64,000 nucleotides of DNA from NCBI GenBank assembly GCA_022494885.1, contig JAGVSM010001642.1, positions 1 to 64,000 of the forward strand, written 5' to 3'. Positions 47,588 to 57,429 of the stretch are shown piece after piece. The position numbers and the translations under genes are program-made. The notes beneath the pieces were generated by a model that was given only the letters and a program-made list of their open reading frames with translations, did not search any database and was not told the DNA's origin. Numbering within the stretch: position 1 is the stretch's first letter; every line of letters begins with the position of its first letter. This DNA comes from Micrasema longulum (lineage: Eukaryota; Arthropoda; Insecta; Trichoptera; Brachycentridae).

Positions 47588-47753
47588 GTAGACCTGCGTA
47601 GATACCATTACAATAATCGACTCTAGACACTACAAACGCATTTATTAATTGACGGGCGGCATCAACTGGCAAATGTTTGCGTATGCATTTAATCTGTCTC
47701 AGCTGGTAAAAGAATAATCTTAGGGAGCTGACTAAGTATATGAGCTGTTCCAA
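47588..47753 (-). pseudogene. L2-like reverse transcriptase fragment
   Basis: Minus strand reads LFFYQLRQIKCIRKHLPVDA, ARQLINAFVVSRVDYCNGIY, AGLP and is then cut by the SINE B insertion. The LRxIKxIRKHLP...SRVDYCN motif lies just upstream of the LQxVLNAAARLI region preserved at 13041, so the two pieces probably come from the same L2-like family. Confidence 0.75.
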
Positions 47754-47970
47754 AATGCATGAAAGCAGCTGCTTGTAGCTTAGTCAAACCTCCATGGGAT
47801 TAACCCTTCTGGAGTGCTGAGAGCCATCTCCCAGTACCAGGACTGTTCCAAATAAGAAAGCGGTCTGATAGCTGAGGAGATGAACTCCCGGTTCGAAAGT
47901 AAATATTTTGTACCATGAATGTTCCAAAATACATGAAAGCGGTATGATAGCTGAGACAAAGACAAAACTC
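47745..47970. repeat. imperfect tandem motif
   Basis: TGTTCCAAAATGCATGAAAG, GCGGTATGATAGCTGAG-type sequence recurs about three times at roughly 83-97 bp spacing, with another piece near 46885. Confidence 0.5.
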
Positions 47971-48122
47971 TGCTTTATATGTGAACTTTGGTGACTATGT
48001 TGGTGGGGATGATATCCTTCAGGCCTCCGCGGGGGATGAAACGCGCAGGGGTAGCCGGGCAGCTGCGATGTTAGAAGAGTAAAGGTGTGGGGCCGAAATA
48101 GCGATACATGGGCAAAAAAATC

Positions 48123-48166
48123 ATGGGTACCCTTAGAGTATGTATATACTCTAAGTGGGTACCCAT
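48123..48166. repeat. 44-bp near-perfect palindrome
   Basis: ATGGGTACCCTTAGAGTAT pairs with ATACTCTAAGTGGGTACCCAT. A strong potential hairpin or cruciform, with no surrounding gene. Confidence 0.7.
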
Positions 48167-48568
48167 TTCGACCGTACGTTACAAGTTTTATTTAAACGTA
48201 AAATGGTATATATGGCAACACTATTGACAATCATGGAATTTCATTAAATAAGCATTGTTTTTTATTTATTGTAAAAACAATAAAATTGACTTACTTAATA
48301 GACATTTTCCTAAAGGTTTTAGTATAAATTAAAAACACAAAAAAAAACAAAATCACGTATACCCGTTTACGTGTGCATAATTCGATTACCTAACGCATTT
48401 TATTTATCCATTACGAAGTCTTTCGTATGAATTTTTTTTGGACTTAAATAATAATTAATGTTATCAGAAACAAACGTGAAATTAATAATATGTTATCTAT
48501 GCAAGACAAAAAGGTTATCATTTTTCAAGGTGTGTTATTATTTTCACTTATTACGCGCATCAAGCATC

Positions 48569-48641
48569 GCCGAAATAGCTCAGTTGGGAGAGCGTTAGAC
48601 TGAAGATCTAAAGGTCCCTGGTTCGATCCCTGGTTTCGGCA
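48569..48641 (+). tRNA. tRNA-Phe (GAA anticodon)
   Basis: A complete cloverleaf: a 7-bp acceptor stem GCCGAAA/TTTCGGC with discriminator A, D arm GCTCAGTTGGGAGAGC, anticodon arm TTAGACTGAAGATCTAA with anticodon GAA, and T arm CCCTGGTTCGATCCCTGG. Internal A and B boxes are intact, and a TTTTT run just downstream suits RNA polymerase III termination. No CCA is encoded, as expected for a eukaryotic nuclear gene. Unlike the SINE heads nearby it has no SINE body, so it is a genuine gene. It lies within intron 1 of the secreted-protein gene, on the opposite strand. Confidence 0.96.
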
Positions 48642-48789
48642 AATATTTTTATTGAAAATTAAACATAAATATGGTAAAATATTTTTTTTGCGTGTAAATT
48701 TGTTGAAATTACGGCTACCGCAATTTCGAAAAGAAAAAATTAAAACAAATGCGGATATTCAATATTCAACTGATTATTTGATTTATAAA

Positions 48790-48845
48790 ATGTGTCAATG
48801 TCAGATAATAAGCTCTGCCCTGTAAATGCCCAAACCTCCGTATTG
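48790..48845 (-). repeat. ~383-bp repeat fragment
   Basis: GTCAGATAATAAGCTCTGCC and CTGTAAATGCCCAAACCTCC match the middle of the unit on the minus strand. Confidence 0.45.
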
Positions 48846-49199
48846 CTATATCGAGAAATAAAAAAAACCACGTTATAGCAATTTTTATTTTGATACGAAT
48901 ATTTAATAAATTTTAGTAATGAGGGTATTAATATGTTCTTAAATCTTGAAAACAAATAAGTTTTACCATATTATTAATACAATGTAATTTATTAAAGATA
49001 TTCTTGTTCTTATCTTTAACTTTTTTGAATTTTTTTATTAATAAAAAAATCACTCGCAAATGAGTGGAGAATATGTTTTTTTAATTTTTTAATATACATT
49101 TATTTTATATTTTATTTTTATTTAAATCTTAAAGTAGGGCACACATATCATACATATTGTTATGTGTGTTCTAATAATAACATTGCAAATATATTTAAT

Positions 49200-49545
49200 T
49201 TATAAGTTGTTTATCACATATGTCTTGACCATTATTTTAAATTTTGATATGTTTTTTTCTTCATAAATATTTTTTTCCATTTCGTAATACTTTTAATTGC
49301 TTTAAATAAAATCGAATTTTGTGACTTTGCCTTTTTCCTAAATGGAAGTCTAATTTTGTTCTTTTCTCTAGTATTGTGATCGTGTTCATGCTGGTTCCGA
49401 TCATTTTTTTCCAAAATTCTGTTTTTTTATTAGAGTTTATAATTTTATGAACAAATATCATTGTATTGTTAAATATTCTTTGTTTATATGTTAATAACTT
49501 CATTTCATTTACCATCGACTTTACCCTCGTGTATCTGTTCATTAC
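49200..49545 (-). pseudogene. non-LTR retrotransposon C-terminal relic
   Basis: Frame 49542-49261: TRVKSMVNEMKLLTYKQRIF, NNTMIFVHKIINSNKKTEFW and HLGKRQSHKIRFYLKQL. The order L.W/L..KQR...F..KI...FW / R..L matches tails of Jockey/CR1-type reverse transcriptases. An N-terminal portion is not visible. Confidence 0.6.
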
Positions 49546-50057
49546 ATATTTTACTCCAAGGAGTTTAATTAAAAGTATTTAAAAAACTAATTTGGGACCG
49601 TAAATAAAAAAAAAACTTTTTTGTGACAATACATAATATCGTGCATAGTTAATACATCCGAAATAGTAAGAAAACATAATATAACAAAAATAAAACACAG
49701 TAATTTACATCATCTATATAAATTATATTAATAACTATCAATAATAATATTTTTTAAATAATAGTATATTCTATTCCCTATAAGTAAATACTGCACCAGC
49801 ATTAAAATAATTACCAAGAAAACTGGATTTTTACCCAACTTCAATTGATCTGGATGATGTAACTAAATTAATCGATTTTGCACATTAAAACCACTTAAAT
49901 GCGCATATCCAGTGTGTTTTAATAAAATAAATAAATTTATTGTTTATTGAGTTTGCTAAATGTAATCAATTTTTAAATAAAACTTACGTTTAATAAACAT
50001 ATTTTAAGGCGTTGCCTCGTTGATAAGATGATTCAGTTAGATCATCCTAACCCACAT

Positions 50058-50215
50058 TAATAAAGGTTTCAGCTCGTGAACTTAAGAAACATGAACAGAA
50101 CAAATATATTTTTTTAAACTGCCCGCTTTTACCAACAGCCATAAGCCCTGTAAATGCCTAGACTTCCATATACCCTTCTCAAAAATGGTCTTCATCTCTG
50201 TTATACTTTGATTTT
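50058..50215 (-). repeat. ~383-bp repeat fragment
   Basis: AAAGGTTTCAGCTCGTGAAC at one end and CATAAGCCCTGTAAATGCCT near the other, in minus orientation, with an internal deletion. Confidence 0.65.
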
Positions 50216-50267
50216 ATCGTTTTAATTTTTCATTATTACCTTTCCGTATTTAATGGTGCATTAAACA

Positions 50268-50492
50268 ATGCAATACAATGTACACCAATCGAAGCGTATC
50301 TTGATCATTTTTGTTTCATGAAGGTAAGATGATCAGTCTCATGCTTCAGGTGCGAGTCCGGGTACTATGAATTATTCTAATGTAAAAACACCTTTTTAAA
50401 TTAATATTTCATGTGAACCACGTCGGGAATCGATCCTGAGACCTCTTGCATGGTAGCTAAACGCGCTGACCACTTCACCACGAGGCCGACTA
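50268..50492 (-). repeat. SINE family A copy
   Basis: Minus-strand head GTCGGCCTCGTGGTGAAGTG, CATGCAAGAGGTCTCAGGAT and CGATTCCCGAC, with the body GAAGCGTATCTTGATCATTT and AAGGTAAGATGATCAGTCTC on the plus strand. Confidence 0.75.
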
Positions 50493-50859
50493 TTTAATTG
50501 TTGGTAATCCGATAGTAAGTTACTTATCTGCTTAGTAAAAAAAGGTTTTAATTTGTTTCCTGTTTTTATTTGCGTAGGTACCTACCCAAGTGCATAAGGC
50601 ATAAACCTCTACACAAAAAAACATATAATTCCGTTATATTCTAAATCTGTTTTGATTCAAATATTGCCGCTTAATTCAAACGAAGTTCACGATCAATTGA
50701 TTGGACAATGGCACCGTCGGATAACACCGTTATGGGTTCTGGAACTAAATCGATTTTTTGCTCCAAAAATCTCTTAATAATTTGCCCAATATCGTTTTAT
50801 TGGTGTTTATACAATAGGAAAATATCACGTTTTTTACTATTACTATAATATAATAAGAG

Positions 50860-51290
50860 TCTATGAAATAATGTCGAGTAAAAAATTTTTTTTTACTCGG
50901 TAGGTTATTTTTTTTGTAGCATAAAATTTTTTTTTAATTCATAATTTTGAATTTCCCCGGAAATGGTCATTGCACTGGCCACATGGCCACGCCCTTTATA
51001 CGTCAAGATTCATGTTTTTTTTAAACTTTGTTTGAAACCGTTTAAATTGTTATAAAACATCGTCACGAATCTTGGCGTCACAATTATCAATGCCAAACAT
51101 GTCGCGTTTTTCTAGGGACATATTTTTTAAAATAATTTCTTTTTTAAAGTTATGCGTGAAAATATTTCTCCACGATTTCCATATTAGTTTTGAAAATACA
51201 ATTAATCCATTTCATTAAAAAAAATATAAATATTTATTTTTTAAAAAATATTTTTTTATCTGTATTCGTAGTATGTGATATTTTTCTATT
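50860..51290 (+). repeat. dispersed repeat, copy 2 (pair with 18300-18690)
   Basis: GAGTCTATGAAATAATGTCG, GGCCACGCCCTTTATACGTC, AACATCGTCACGAATCTTGG and AATATTTCTCCACGATTTCC occur in the same order as in the first copy. Confidence 0.65.
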
Positions 51291-51299
51291 ATTATGAGT

Positions 51300-52040
51300 T
51301 TACGCATGTGGGCTTAGTTTATTTATTAATTACTAGTTCACAAACCGTAAAATATATCACAATATATATACAATTCATAAAAGCAACAATTATAACACTA
51401 AACACATTTCGTCACTTTATATGAATACCAATAATCACAAAACAAAAATTAAAAATGATTAATGGACCAAAATTTAATTTATAATATACGTAATTAACGA
51501 AATTTATTCAAATTAGGGTAAATTTTAATGAAGATGAATACAAAATCGATGCAATTTATACAATTTAATTAAAATTTAACTCAAATATTAAAAATATTAT
51601 TGATATTCAAAGCTTGTACTTTGTGGTCAAACATTTTACTAAATGTTATTTAATATTTGTATATAACCATTTACTGACTTTTCAATATCTACCGCTTTTG
51701 AAACGTACCTGTCTCTTAGTCAGGATACCAATCAAACCAACAAGTAAAACCCACTATACACCTGCACCATAGTTATTGGACTAACATATAAAACCAACAC
51801 GACATGAAAAAAAACTACAAAATCGGTTCAGTTTTGAGGTGCGGAAAACGGGACATCGAAACCAAATTTTGTTTATTTTAGATAGGCATAATCAGTCCGA
51901 CACGCAGTTGTCTTTTTGGCAAATTTCAAAGTTCAAATACCTATTCATTAAAATTGTCTTATTTATTTACGTACATTGTCCATTAATACATTTTATGGGG
52001 ATAAATATTATAATATGAGAACAATTTAAAACATTGCAAA
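51300..52040. other. AT-rich stretch, no gene seen
   Basis: Contains the second copy of the short repeat shared with 40270-40380 (GGTGCGGAAAACGGGA, 51838; AATCAGTCCGACACGCAGTT, 51889). Otherwise nothing recognised. Confidence 0.4.
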
Positions 52041-52134
52041 ATAATAAAAGAAGCATTAAAAAACATAAGGGACATCAAGAACAGATCCGTATGTCTCATC
52101 CATTACAGCAATTTTTTTATTTTTTCATTATTTA

Positions 52135-52317
52135 TTTATTTATTATTTTTTTATTTGCACCACAACAGGCTAGTAGACCTAATTACAGTGGTGAATCATA
52201 TTACAAAACACCCAGGCTTGATAAAAATCACTTTTTTTTGTGTTCTCACCGGGAATCGAACCCGGAACCTTTCATGTGTGAGTCAAGTGTCTTGACTACT
52301 GCACCACGGAGGCCGCC
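52135..52317 (-). repeat. SINE family B, copy 2
   Basis: Reverse of the 47402 copy: CACCACAACAGGCTAGTAGA, CCGGGAATCGAACCCGGAAC and CTGCACCACGGAGGCCGCC. The 151-codon plus-strand frame over it and the neighbouring SINE C is an artefact. Confidence 0.8.
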
Positions 52318-52368
52318 AAAGAACGCTAATGTTTCTTTTAAGAAAGAAATATTGGCGTTTTTCTTAGT

Positions 52369-52483
52369 TGTAAATAACTCACTATTAGAAAATGGAAATC
52401 AAGTTGGGGTAGAGTGGGGTTCGAACCTCGGACCTCTGGCCCGTGAGTCCGCAACACTAGCCACGGGACCACAACCCGATTCA
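52369..52483 (-). repeat. SINE family C copy
   Basis: AACTCACTATTAGAAAATGG, GTAGAGTGGGGTTCGAACCT and CGGACCTCTGGCCCGTGAGT, ending in GGACCACAACCCGATTC. Confidence 0.8.
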
Positions 52484-52489
52484 TATTAA

Positions 52490-53005
52490 TAATTAATATT
52501 ATTTATTATTTATTTATTTTACAGAAATATACAGTCAATAATAATTAAATTACATAATAAAGAAAGTTTAAGGTTTCTTAATAAAAATCAAATATATATC
52601 AAATTATGGTATATTATAATTTATTTTTTACACAAGAACATGATATTTAATATTTTTATATTATTTTGTATGTTATATTATGTTGGTAATTTTGTACAAT
52701 ATTTATTCTTTTATGTATTTTTATACACTCAACTTGTTTTTTTAAAAAAATATATATTTGTCATTAATTTGCTTTTCTGGATAATACCTGGTATTTGTAA
52801 CTAAGTATAATTACTATAATTTTGTATTTAACGTTATTTTTTTTTCTCTCAACATTGCTATTGCGTAATTCGCAATTATTTACTTAAATTTACTCGACTT
52901 TTTCCGTACTTTAATTATTTTAGCTATACACGGATATAGCCTAAAAAGAAATAAGTTTGTGAGTATACAAACTGTTAACTAGTTTGAAATGAATAAATAA
53001 ATATT
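52490..53005 (+). repeat. LINE-like AT-rich 3' UTR with AATAAATA tail
   Basis: ATATAGCCTAAAAAGAAAT and AACTAGTTTGAAATGAATAA match the tail at 21287-21345. No reverse transcriptase frame remains. Confidence 0.45.
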
Positions 53006-53060
53006 ATGTGTAAACGAGGCTAAATAATATAAAACACTTGTAAATTATAAAGCAACTTAC

Positions 53061-53081
53061 GCATATCGTTCTGGTATCCAT
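53061..53081 (-). CDS. exon 1, start codon and beginning of signal peptide
   Basis: Reading the minus strand, AAAATGG gives a good start context, and seven codons (MDTRTIC) run straight into a perfect GTAAGT donor at 53060-53055. Alone it is far too short to notice. It matters because it ends in phase 0, and the frame opening after the exon 2 acceptor (IIMTLILSSSAL...) completes a hydrophobic leader. This solves a puzzle in exon 2, whose own frame is not phase 1 at its 5' end like the later exons. An upstream non-coding exon is possible. RNA evidence would be decisive. Confidence 0.62.
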
Positions 53082-53200
53082 TTTTAGCTCGATAAACAGC
53101 ACAATTTGTTCACTTCACTCTCAGCTCTGAACTATATTGAAAATGGCGCCGGAAAATGAGTGCATTGCGCAGATTTCCCGCGCATAACAATATTTGTAAT
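53082..53200 (-). promoter_or_regulatory. 5' UTR and likely core promoter region of the secreted-protein gene
   Basis: Upstream of the start codon on the minus strand is a short GC-richer patch in AT-rich DNA. It contains a TTTCCCGC sequence (plus strand), which matches the published E2F consensus TTTSSCGC, and GGCGCCATTTTC. No clear TATA box is placed to serve this start. The TTCAGAGC sequence about 60 nt upstream of the ATG is a weak initiator candidate. The transcription start is not defined by sequence alone. Confidence 0.35.
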
Positions 53201-53820
53201 ACTGATTCCCTTTATCTATGGTTATATTGATCACGTTTACCGCCTAAATGCAAACGGTATTATGGCGGTTATATAACAAATGCGAATAGGACCTCTACGT
53301 TCGGTGATGGCGAGTGAAATGATGTAAGGTTCGTTCGTTCAATACCTACTTTCTTTTTCTTGATGCGCCCACGAAAATGCGTCTCTGTGGGCCCAATATG
53401 CGAAATGTATTGCAGGTAGGTACCTAATTTGCAGTTACACAGACCCGGATTATTTATTACGAGTAACGCTTAAAAATATCTTGCACAACATTGACAAATT
53501 TGTTTTGATAAGTACGGGTTTTTAAATAAATATCGATTTTACTGTTTCTGCCTTAGGAATCTACATGTTTATTACTTTAAAAAATATAAAGTCGTATGAA
53601 GATTTCGATGATTTTTCCTTAATAATAAAAAGGAAAATGATGAAATTACATCTACGTATTTTTGTTGCTATTACCTTATACTAGATTTTTCTGTGTCCGG
53701 GCGGATGAAGAATGCAGTTCAGTTTGTGAAATAGAACCAGAATCCTGCAAGAGAGGTTTCTACTTGGTGGATACCTACTCTCAGGTAAAAACCCATAAAA
53801 AAGAAACCGAATGGCAAAAA

Positions 53821-54051
53821 GTCCGCCTCGTAGTGTAATGGTTGTCGTGTTTGCCTACCGCGCTTGGGGTCCTGGGTTCGATTCCTGAGAGGGTCAACAT
53901 GAAATATTTATTTATTAGGTGGTTTTATATTGCAATATTTCGTTGTCCTTGGACTGGTACCTGTAACACATGATCGAGATAAAGTGCATGTACTTTACCA
54001 ATGCAGTGCTCTATGTACTATTAGGTTCAGGTTAGGGTTTGATGATGATAA
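53821..54051 (+). repeat. SINE family A, near full-length
   Basis: Head GTCCGCCTCGTAGTGTAATG, GTTTGCCTACCGCGCTTGGG and B box CTGGGTTCGATTCC. Body CCTTGGACTGGTACCTGTAA and TTTACCAATGCAGTGCTCTA, then a GATGATGATAATA tail. Confidence 0.8.
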
Positions 54052-54129
54052 TATTAGATATACATATGTACCCTAAATTTTTGTATGAAAAAAAAAATTT
54101 TCGTTGTTATTAAATACGTATAATATTTT

Positions 54130-54500
54130 TCATTTTCTAGTTTATCAAACAGAAACTAAAATGCACGCAATGATCCATGGAAAGACAGATGCTCGGTGTA
54201 TGTCCAAGTGACAGAATAAGAAATGAAGAAATAAGGCGCCGAACCGGAGTCATAGATATCACGGATCGTGCATATAATGGCAGTGGGCAGGACACTTGGC
54301 GAGGCGAAATGATGACACGTGGACACTCAGAAAAATAAAGCGGAGCCCATAGGCAAACAAAAGAAGTGTTGAAAGGCCACAAAAAAGATGGGTCGATGAC
54401 ATTGATGCGAAAGTCGGTAAAACGTGGATGATAAAAGCGGGAGATAGGAAGTAATGGAGATGTTTATCCATCAGTGGAGAGAACGACCTGTAAAAGAAGA
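54130..54500 (+). pseudogene. degenerate non-LTR reverse transcriptase C-terminus
   Basis: Across frameshifts it reads RQMLGVCPSDRIRNEEIRRR, TGVIDITDR, KWQWAGHLARR-like WQWAGHLARRNDDTW, then ANKRSVERPQKRWVDDID and KVGKTWMIKAGDRK. This is the classic end of endonuclease-reverse transcriptases of insect RTE-like or related LINEs. The open frames on the opposite strand are shadows. Confidence 0.75.
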
Positions 54501-54526
54501 CAACATTTTTTAAGAACAATTACAAA

Positions 54527-54628
54527 GAAACTAGTGGGTCAAAACGTAAACCTACTCATTTATGATTAGACGAGTCGCCTTTTGTTTGATGTGCGTATGC
54601 GGTTTCTGGAATATTCTTAATTCTATGC
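54527..54628 (-). mobile_element. P-like element, terminal fragment
   Basis: About 100 bp matching the THAP-side terminus: AACTAGTGGGTCAAAACGTA, TTGTTTGATGTGCGTATGCG and GAATATTCTTAATTCTATG. The rest of the element is absent. Confidence 0.7.
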
Positions 54629-54639
54629 ATTGGGCCATA

Positions 54640-55071
54640 AAAACAAAAGTTGCTCTTAAAATATTTAATAAATAGCAGATTTTGACTTCTGGCGACATGG
54701 TTAGCAACATGAAAATAAATTAATTGCAACAGAGATAGGACATCACTTACAGCATTAAGTATTTTGAAAATGCATATAAGGTCCATCTCAGTTCTACGTC
54801 TCTCCAATAAAGACCGATTAAGAGATTGCTCTATTTCAAAATAGGAATAATTACCCCTTTGTAATCCGAGCAACCATGCCACTTTTATTAGAAAACGGTG
54901 CTGGACAGACTCGATATGGTCAATATGAGACCTGTAGAATGGAGACCAAATAGGAGAAGCGTATTCTATATGGGGTCGAACTAGTGAGTAATAAAGAGTT
55001 TTGATGGCATTGATATTTTTGAAGTCCGTCGTCATTCTACTGATAAAACCAAGTAATAAGTAATATGCCAA
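54640..55071 (-). pseudogene. Jockey/CR1-type reverse transcriptase C-terminal relic
   Basis: LGFISRMTTDFKNINAIKTL, YYSLVRPHIEYASPIWSPFY and HIDHIESVQHRFL are diagnostic of the thumb region in Jockey/CR1-type elements. The tail is degraded, and AAATATTTAATAAATAG beyond it suggests the 3' end, which abuts the P-like fragment. Confidence 0.8.
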
Positions 55072-55079
55072 ATAACTGT

Positions 55080-55810
55080 GAGTACTAAATTAAATAATAA
55101 AAAATATTATTAATAATTTTTTTTATCATAAAACTGCATTGAATTTAGTAAAAATCTCACTTCACATCTGTTTGAGTCCAACCTTTTCTGAGAAACTGTC
55201 GCAATTTTATGACCAAGGATTTAAAATAGGAACACTATGGCGGTCGCATAAAAAATGTATCAACTTATGATCACGTGAAAATATAAATAACAATTATTAT
55301 AATCAATTGAGATACTATGCAATATAACCTGATTGATTTCAGGTACGCCTACTGGCAGCTTTGAAAAATATCTGGGCCATACTAATATGGTTATTTTTTA
55401 TGTATTTGGGATATCCACAACTCCCTACTATGTAGGCCGGATAAATCATATTTAATCGGTGCACTATCGCCTGCTAAGAAAAATAGCATGGAGTAGATTG
55501 GTCTTGAGAGGGATACCAAAAGACTATACTTACGAAAATAAGGAGTCATTGTTAAAAATATCAAGTCTACGAAAACGTAGGAAAAACATAACCCTTATTT
55601 TCAACTAACGAGTTTTTCAATAATTTACCACAAAATCAACGAGAAGAAATTAAGTACCAAAAAATATGAACAAATTAAAGAAAAGCTTTATTCCATAGTG
55701 AAAATAAAATATGTAACCATAATATAATATATAATGTATGTATCATATGTGTAGATACATATTTATATGTATAAATGTATATCTCTTTTAATTAAAACAA
55801 AAATTTTGTT
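55080..55810. other. AT-rich stretch, no gene seen
   Basis: No recognisable frame or repeat. Confidence 0.4.
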
Positions 55811-55815
55811 ACTAA

Positions 55816-56389
55816 TGATAATAATTATTATTATGGATAACTTATATAACGCCATTTTCGTAATATAATACCTCAAGGGCGCTTTACAAAGTGATTATAT
55901 AAAGATATAAATTTAATTTTAACTTTTTAATTTAAGAAAAATAATGTACTTTTTTCATATTACTTTTCCACCACATGCTAAGAATTTATTCAAATGATTT
56001 AGAGAACAAGTGGGTTTTAAGTTTCTTCCGAAACATCACTTCACTCTCACAGTTTCGGACTTCTGCTGGGAGAGCATTCCATGCCGTAGGGCTTGCGACC
56101 GCAAATGCACGTTCGCCGAATTTAGTGCGCTGTTTGCGTAGAGGTATAATAACTTTTCCTTTCGACGTAGATGTAGCTGATCTAAGCGTAAGACGTCTGT
56201 CAGCTAGTTCATCTGGAATGCAGAGTTCCCTTAGATATTCTGGAGCAGAGTTGTGCAGTGACTTACACATAAGCCAACAGAGCTTGTATTCCACCCTCTG
56301 TGGAAAACGTAGCCAGTGCAATTCCCGAAGCAGTGGAGTGATATGACTGAATTTAGAGATTCCAAAAATAAGTCTCGCTGCGGCATTTA
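55816..56389 (-). pseudogene. 5'-truncated L2-like LINE, second copy
   Basis: The frame 56321-55986 is nearly identical to that at 13041-13466: MHWLRFPQRVEYKLCWLMCK, FGERAFAVASPTAWNALP and KTHLFSKSFE. The same 3' UTR and AAT/ATT tail follow. The match to the other copy breaks abruptly at GCGGCATTTA/CCCTGTGCCC (about 56389), the start of an inverted-repeat structure. High similarity of the two copies implies relatively recent activity. Confidence 0.85.
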
Positions 56390-57117
56390 CCCTGTGCCCG
56401 GTCTCAAAGTGTTAATAGTTAAAAATGTAAATAATTTAAATGAACCGATTTTCACACAGTAGGTGGCTTATTTGGACGTATTTGCTTTATAGATGTAAGT
56501 ATTATTAATTTGATGTGAATAGTAAATAAAAGTTCATCTACTTGCTTACCGTGTCCCCTCCAGACCAACTAGACTCTCTGATATTTTCTATATTCGTAAT
56601 AATAAAACTAATCATCGGAAACATTCGATGATCCCTCGTATACGTGAAGCATTTAACACTTTGTATCCCGGAGCCGTGTAAACACGTGATTATATAACCA
56701 TGCGTTGTGTCCCGGTCCCGTGTTTTCACGTGGTTTACCAGCTGTCTTAATAAGCGCATTTTATTGACATCTAGTGACTTTTATAAGTACTTTTTAGCTG
56801 CTGGTAAACCACGTGAAAACACGGGATCAGGACACAACGCATGGTTATTATAATCACATGTTTACACGGGTCCGGGATACTAAGCGCAAAAAAGGGAGTG
56901 AGGCCCTGTATATGTGCGAACATTGCAATGCGCAATGTGGGTCTCCATAAAGGCCAATGTTGAAAAAACTATCATAGAAAAAATACTTGTTTAATTATTT
57001 CGAATAAATGTGAGAAGTTTCAATTGATTTAAACTATTATTTTCACAATTAAGACACTTTTAAGAAACTCTTCACAGAGCATAAAATTTCACAAAAATAA
57101 GCCGGGCACGGGGTAAA
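56386..57117. repeat. outer inverted repeat TTTACCCYGTGCCCGG
   Basis: TTTACCCTGTGCCCGG at the left and CCGGGCACGGGGTAAA at the right, 732 bp apart, enclose the palindrome below. TCAAAGTGTTAA occurs near both ends (about 56403 and 57139), and TTAACACTTTGTATCCCGG lies inside. Confidence 0.5.
56663..56880. mobile_element. 218-bp palindromic element with long arms
   Basis: The left arm GTATCCCGGAGCCGTGTAAA, CACGTGATTATATAACCATG, CGTTGTGTCCCGGTCCCGTG, TTTTCACGTGGTTTACCAGC is mirrored from 56801 to 56880 with few changes. The spacer is about 55 bp. CACGTG words recur in the arms. A MITE or fold-back unit is likely. Confidence 0.7.
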
Positions 57118-57429
57118 TTCCATGTGTATTAGGCCGGTGATCAAAGTGTTAACAAGAATTTTAATAGTCTTGATATATTTAACACTCCATATAGAAGAGA
57201 ACGTACAGAAGAGAACTTAAAGGTTTGATTAGAATAACAGAGACTAGGCGTTTTGTATCTTTTCTTGATCTTAATAATTAAATCAAACGCAATTTTCCAC
57301 TCCTAGTTTCCTTCAATCATCCTTTACCACTCTTTATCAATTTCCTTCTTTTCCTTCCCACTATCTTCTTATTTTGTCCATATTTCTTTTATTTTTATAT
57401 TTTTATTTTATTTTATTAACATAAACGGC

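Larger units (their letters stand above)
9423..53081 (-). other. four-exon host gene for a predicted secreted Pro/Gly/Trp-rich protein (266 aa)
   Basis: Gene model assembled from sequence alone. The coding parts are 53081-53061, 29898-29652, 17491-17201 and 9664-9423, summing to 801 nt (267 codons with the stop). The joins are phase 0, phase 1 and phase 1, and each keeps one open frame. Donors are GTAAGT, GTAGGA and GTAAGA. Acceptors end in TTTACAG, TTCATAG and TTTTCAG. The product starts MDTRTICIIMTLILSSSALN, which looks like a signal peptide. A Gly/Trp-rich segment, an acidic linker, an Arg-Pro-rich segment and a C-terminal Pro-rich domain follow. The exons are richer in GC than the surrounding DNA. 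I do not recognise the family. The many R-x-x-R and P-R-P motifs could suit a secreted extracellular-matrix, cuticle, silk or defence peptide precursor, but that is speculation. Function unknown; exon linkage fairly secure. Confidence 0.72.

Noticed and set aside
52034..52489. 151-codon plus-strand frame
   Set aside because: It runs through the reverse strands of a SINE B and a SINE C copy, so it is not a protein gene.
54137..54519. Two minus-strand frames with signal-like hydrophobic stretches
   Set aside because: The plus strand encodes a clear reverse transcriptase tail; these are shadows.
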